NCBI RefSeq assembly: GCF_001938565.1
Contig: NZ_MSYM01000013.1
Span: 869,496-933,495, forward strand
Source of the DNA: Rhodoferax antarcticus ANT.BR
GTDB taxonomy: Bacteria > Pseudomonadota > Gammaproteobacteria > Burkholderiales > Burkholderiaceae_C
DNA: 64,000 bases
Direction: 5' to 3'
The notes beneath the pieces were generated by a model. That model was not told the origin of the DNA. It saw only the letters and a list, made by a program, of their open reading frames with translations, and did not search any database. This document shows, one piece after another, positions 63,281 through 64,000 of the stretch. Position numbers and translations under genes: made by a program. Position 1 is the first letter of the stretch; every line of letters begins with the position of its first letter.

Positions 63281-63397
63281 GATTGATGTTCCTTGAGTCT
63301 GTGGATGTTGTCAGCAAAGCCCGTGATTCTAGCAGTCTCAAGCTGGCGCGACCTGTAAAAGCCAGCGCCTGCCGGGCGCACGGCTACACTTTGCCGC

Positions 63398-64000
63398 GTG
63401 AGTCTCTTCAAATCTGCTTCTATCGTCTCTGTGTTGACATTGGTTTCACGCATTACCGGGCTGGTGCGTGAGCTGCTGATTGCGTCGACCTTTGGCGCGT
63501 CTGCCATGACCGACGCCTTCAACGTGGCGTTTCGCATCCCCAACCTGTTCCGGCGGCTTTTTGGCGAAGGCGCGTTCAGCCAGGCGTTTGTGCCGGTGTT
63601 GGCCGCCTCCAAAGCGCAGCAGGGCGACGCTGCCACCCGTCTGGTCATTGACCGCGTGGCCACGGTGCTGGCTTGGGCGTTGCTGGGGTTGAGCGTGATG
63701 GGCGTGCTGGGTGCAGGCGCTCTGGTGTGGCTCATGGCCAGCGGCCTCAAGCAAGACCCACGCGGGTTTGAGGTGGCGGTGGTGATGACGCGCTGGATGT
63801 TTCCGTACATCGCCTTTATGTCGCTGGTGGCCTTGGGTGCGGGCGTGCTCAATACCTGGAAGCGTTTTGCCGTGCCGGCGGCCACGCCGGTGTTGCTCAA
63901 TATCTGCATGATTGCGGCGGCTTGGCTTGGCGCACCGTGGTTCAAATCGATGGGCATCGAGCCAATTTATGCGCTGGCAGGTGGTGTGCTGCTGGGCGGC
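63398..64000 (+). CDS. murJ: Lipid II flippase MurJ (3' end off the window)
   Basis: The first 201 residues from GTG 63398 are visible. SLFKSASIVSVLTLVSRITG, LVRELLIASTFGASAMTDAF, NVAFRIPNLFRRLFGEGAFS and QAFVPVLA are the classic MurJ N-terminus with catalytic arginines. It flips lipid II across the inner membrane for peptidoglycan synthesis. GTG was chosen because homology starts there and no ATG fits. Confidence 0.96.
   Translation, partial: MSLFKSASIVSVLTLVSRITGLVRELLIASTFGASAMTDAFNVAFRIPNLFRRLFGEGAFSQAFVPVLAASKAQQGDAATRLVIDRVATVLAWALLGLSVMGVLGAGALVWLMASGLKQDPRGFEVAVVMTRWMFPYIAFMSLVALGAGVLNTWKRFAVPAATPVLLNICMIAAAWLGAPWFKSMGIEPIYALAGGVLLGG

Overview
The window looks like one contiguous piece of chromosome from a GC-rich betaproteobacterium, most likely a member of the Comamonadaceae of the Rhodoferax/Polaromonas type. 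This rests on protein content and gene style (RecBCD, GTP-type PEP carboxykinase, form IA RuBisCO with CbbQO, APS-reductase sulfate assimilation) and on many copies of a short hairpin-forming dispersed repeat that I associate with that family. No database search was possible, so the placement is inference.

Layout. 1-9.5 kb: overlapping recC (5' end off the window), recB and recD. 9.6-15.8 kb: a TPR protein, a gene-poor decayed stretch, a single-domain response regulator, an RsbRD-type histidine kinase, and an acyltransferase broken at tandem hexamers. 16.0-23.1 kb: assimilatory sulfate reduction on the minus strand (TauE-like exporter, cysI, DUF934, cysH, cysD, cysN). 23.5-34.2 kb: housekeeping genes (rlmB, CreA-like, split chromate transporter, lipase-like hydrolase, MOSC protein, acyltransferase, oxidoreductase, crcB, YgiQ-type radical SAM). 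34.2-36.6 kb: a ribosome-hibernation-factor-like protein beside an eRF1-like protein, then a CIA30 protein. 36.7-39.8 kb: decay (truncated membrane protein, IS4 fragment, GGDEF fragment, rhodanese with an altered C-terminus, Gfo/Idh pseudogene). 39.8-41.7 kb: pckG.

42.2-54.0 kb: the Calvin-cycle locus. cbbR is divergent from cbbL-cbbS-cbbQ-cbbO plus a small downstream gene. The segment is bracketed by two directly oriented fragments of one IS91-family element and also holds an orphan Doc-like toxin, a GNAT protein and a scar joining an EcsC fragment to a CoA-ligase fragment. 54.0-57.8 kb: an intact IS4-family element with perfect 18-bp ends and a 9-bp target duplication, two type II toxin-antitoxin modules each behind a perfect inverted repeat (the first toxin carries an in-frame amber codon), and a degenerate IS5-family element. 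57.8-61.1 kb: an unrecognised cluster of a Lon-like AAA+ ATPase without protease, a zinc-finger/HAD-like protein cut off by the IS5 element, and a divergent coiled-coil protein. It ends close to tRNA-Asn and tRNA-Val. 61.8-64 kb: an lhgO pseudogene, rpsT and the start of murJ.

Two themes run through the window. About 18 copies of the dispersed repeat lie in gaps, at gene ends and inside reading frames without breaking them. In addition, several genes carry in-frame tandem repeats with 6-, 9- or 12-nt units. The best candidate for an undescribed system is the AAA+ cluster at 57.8-61.1 kb.
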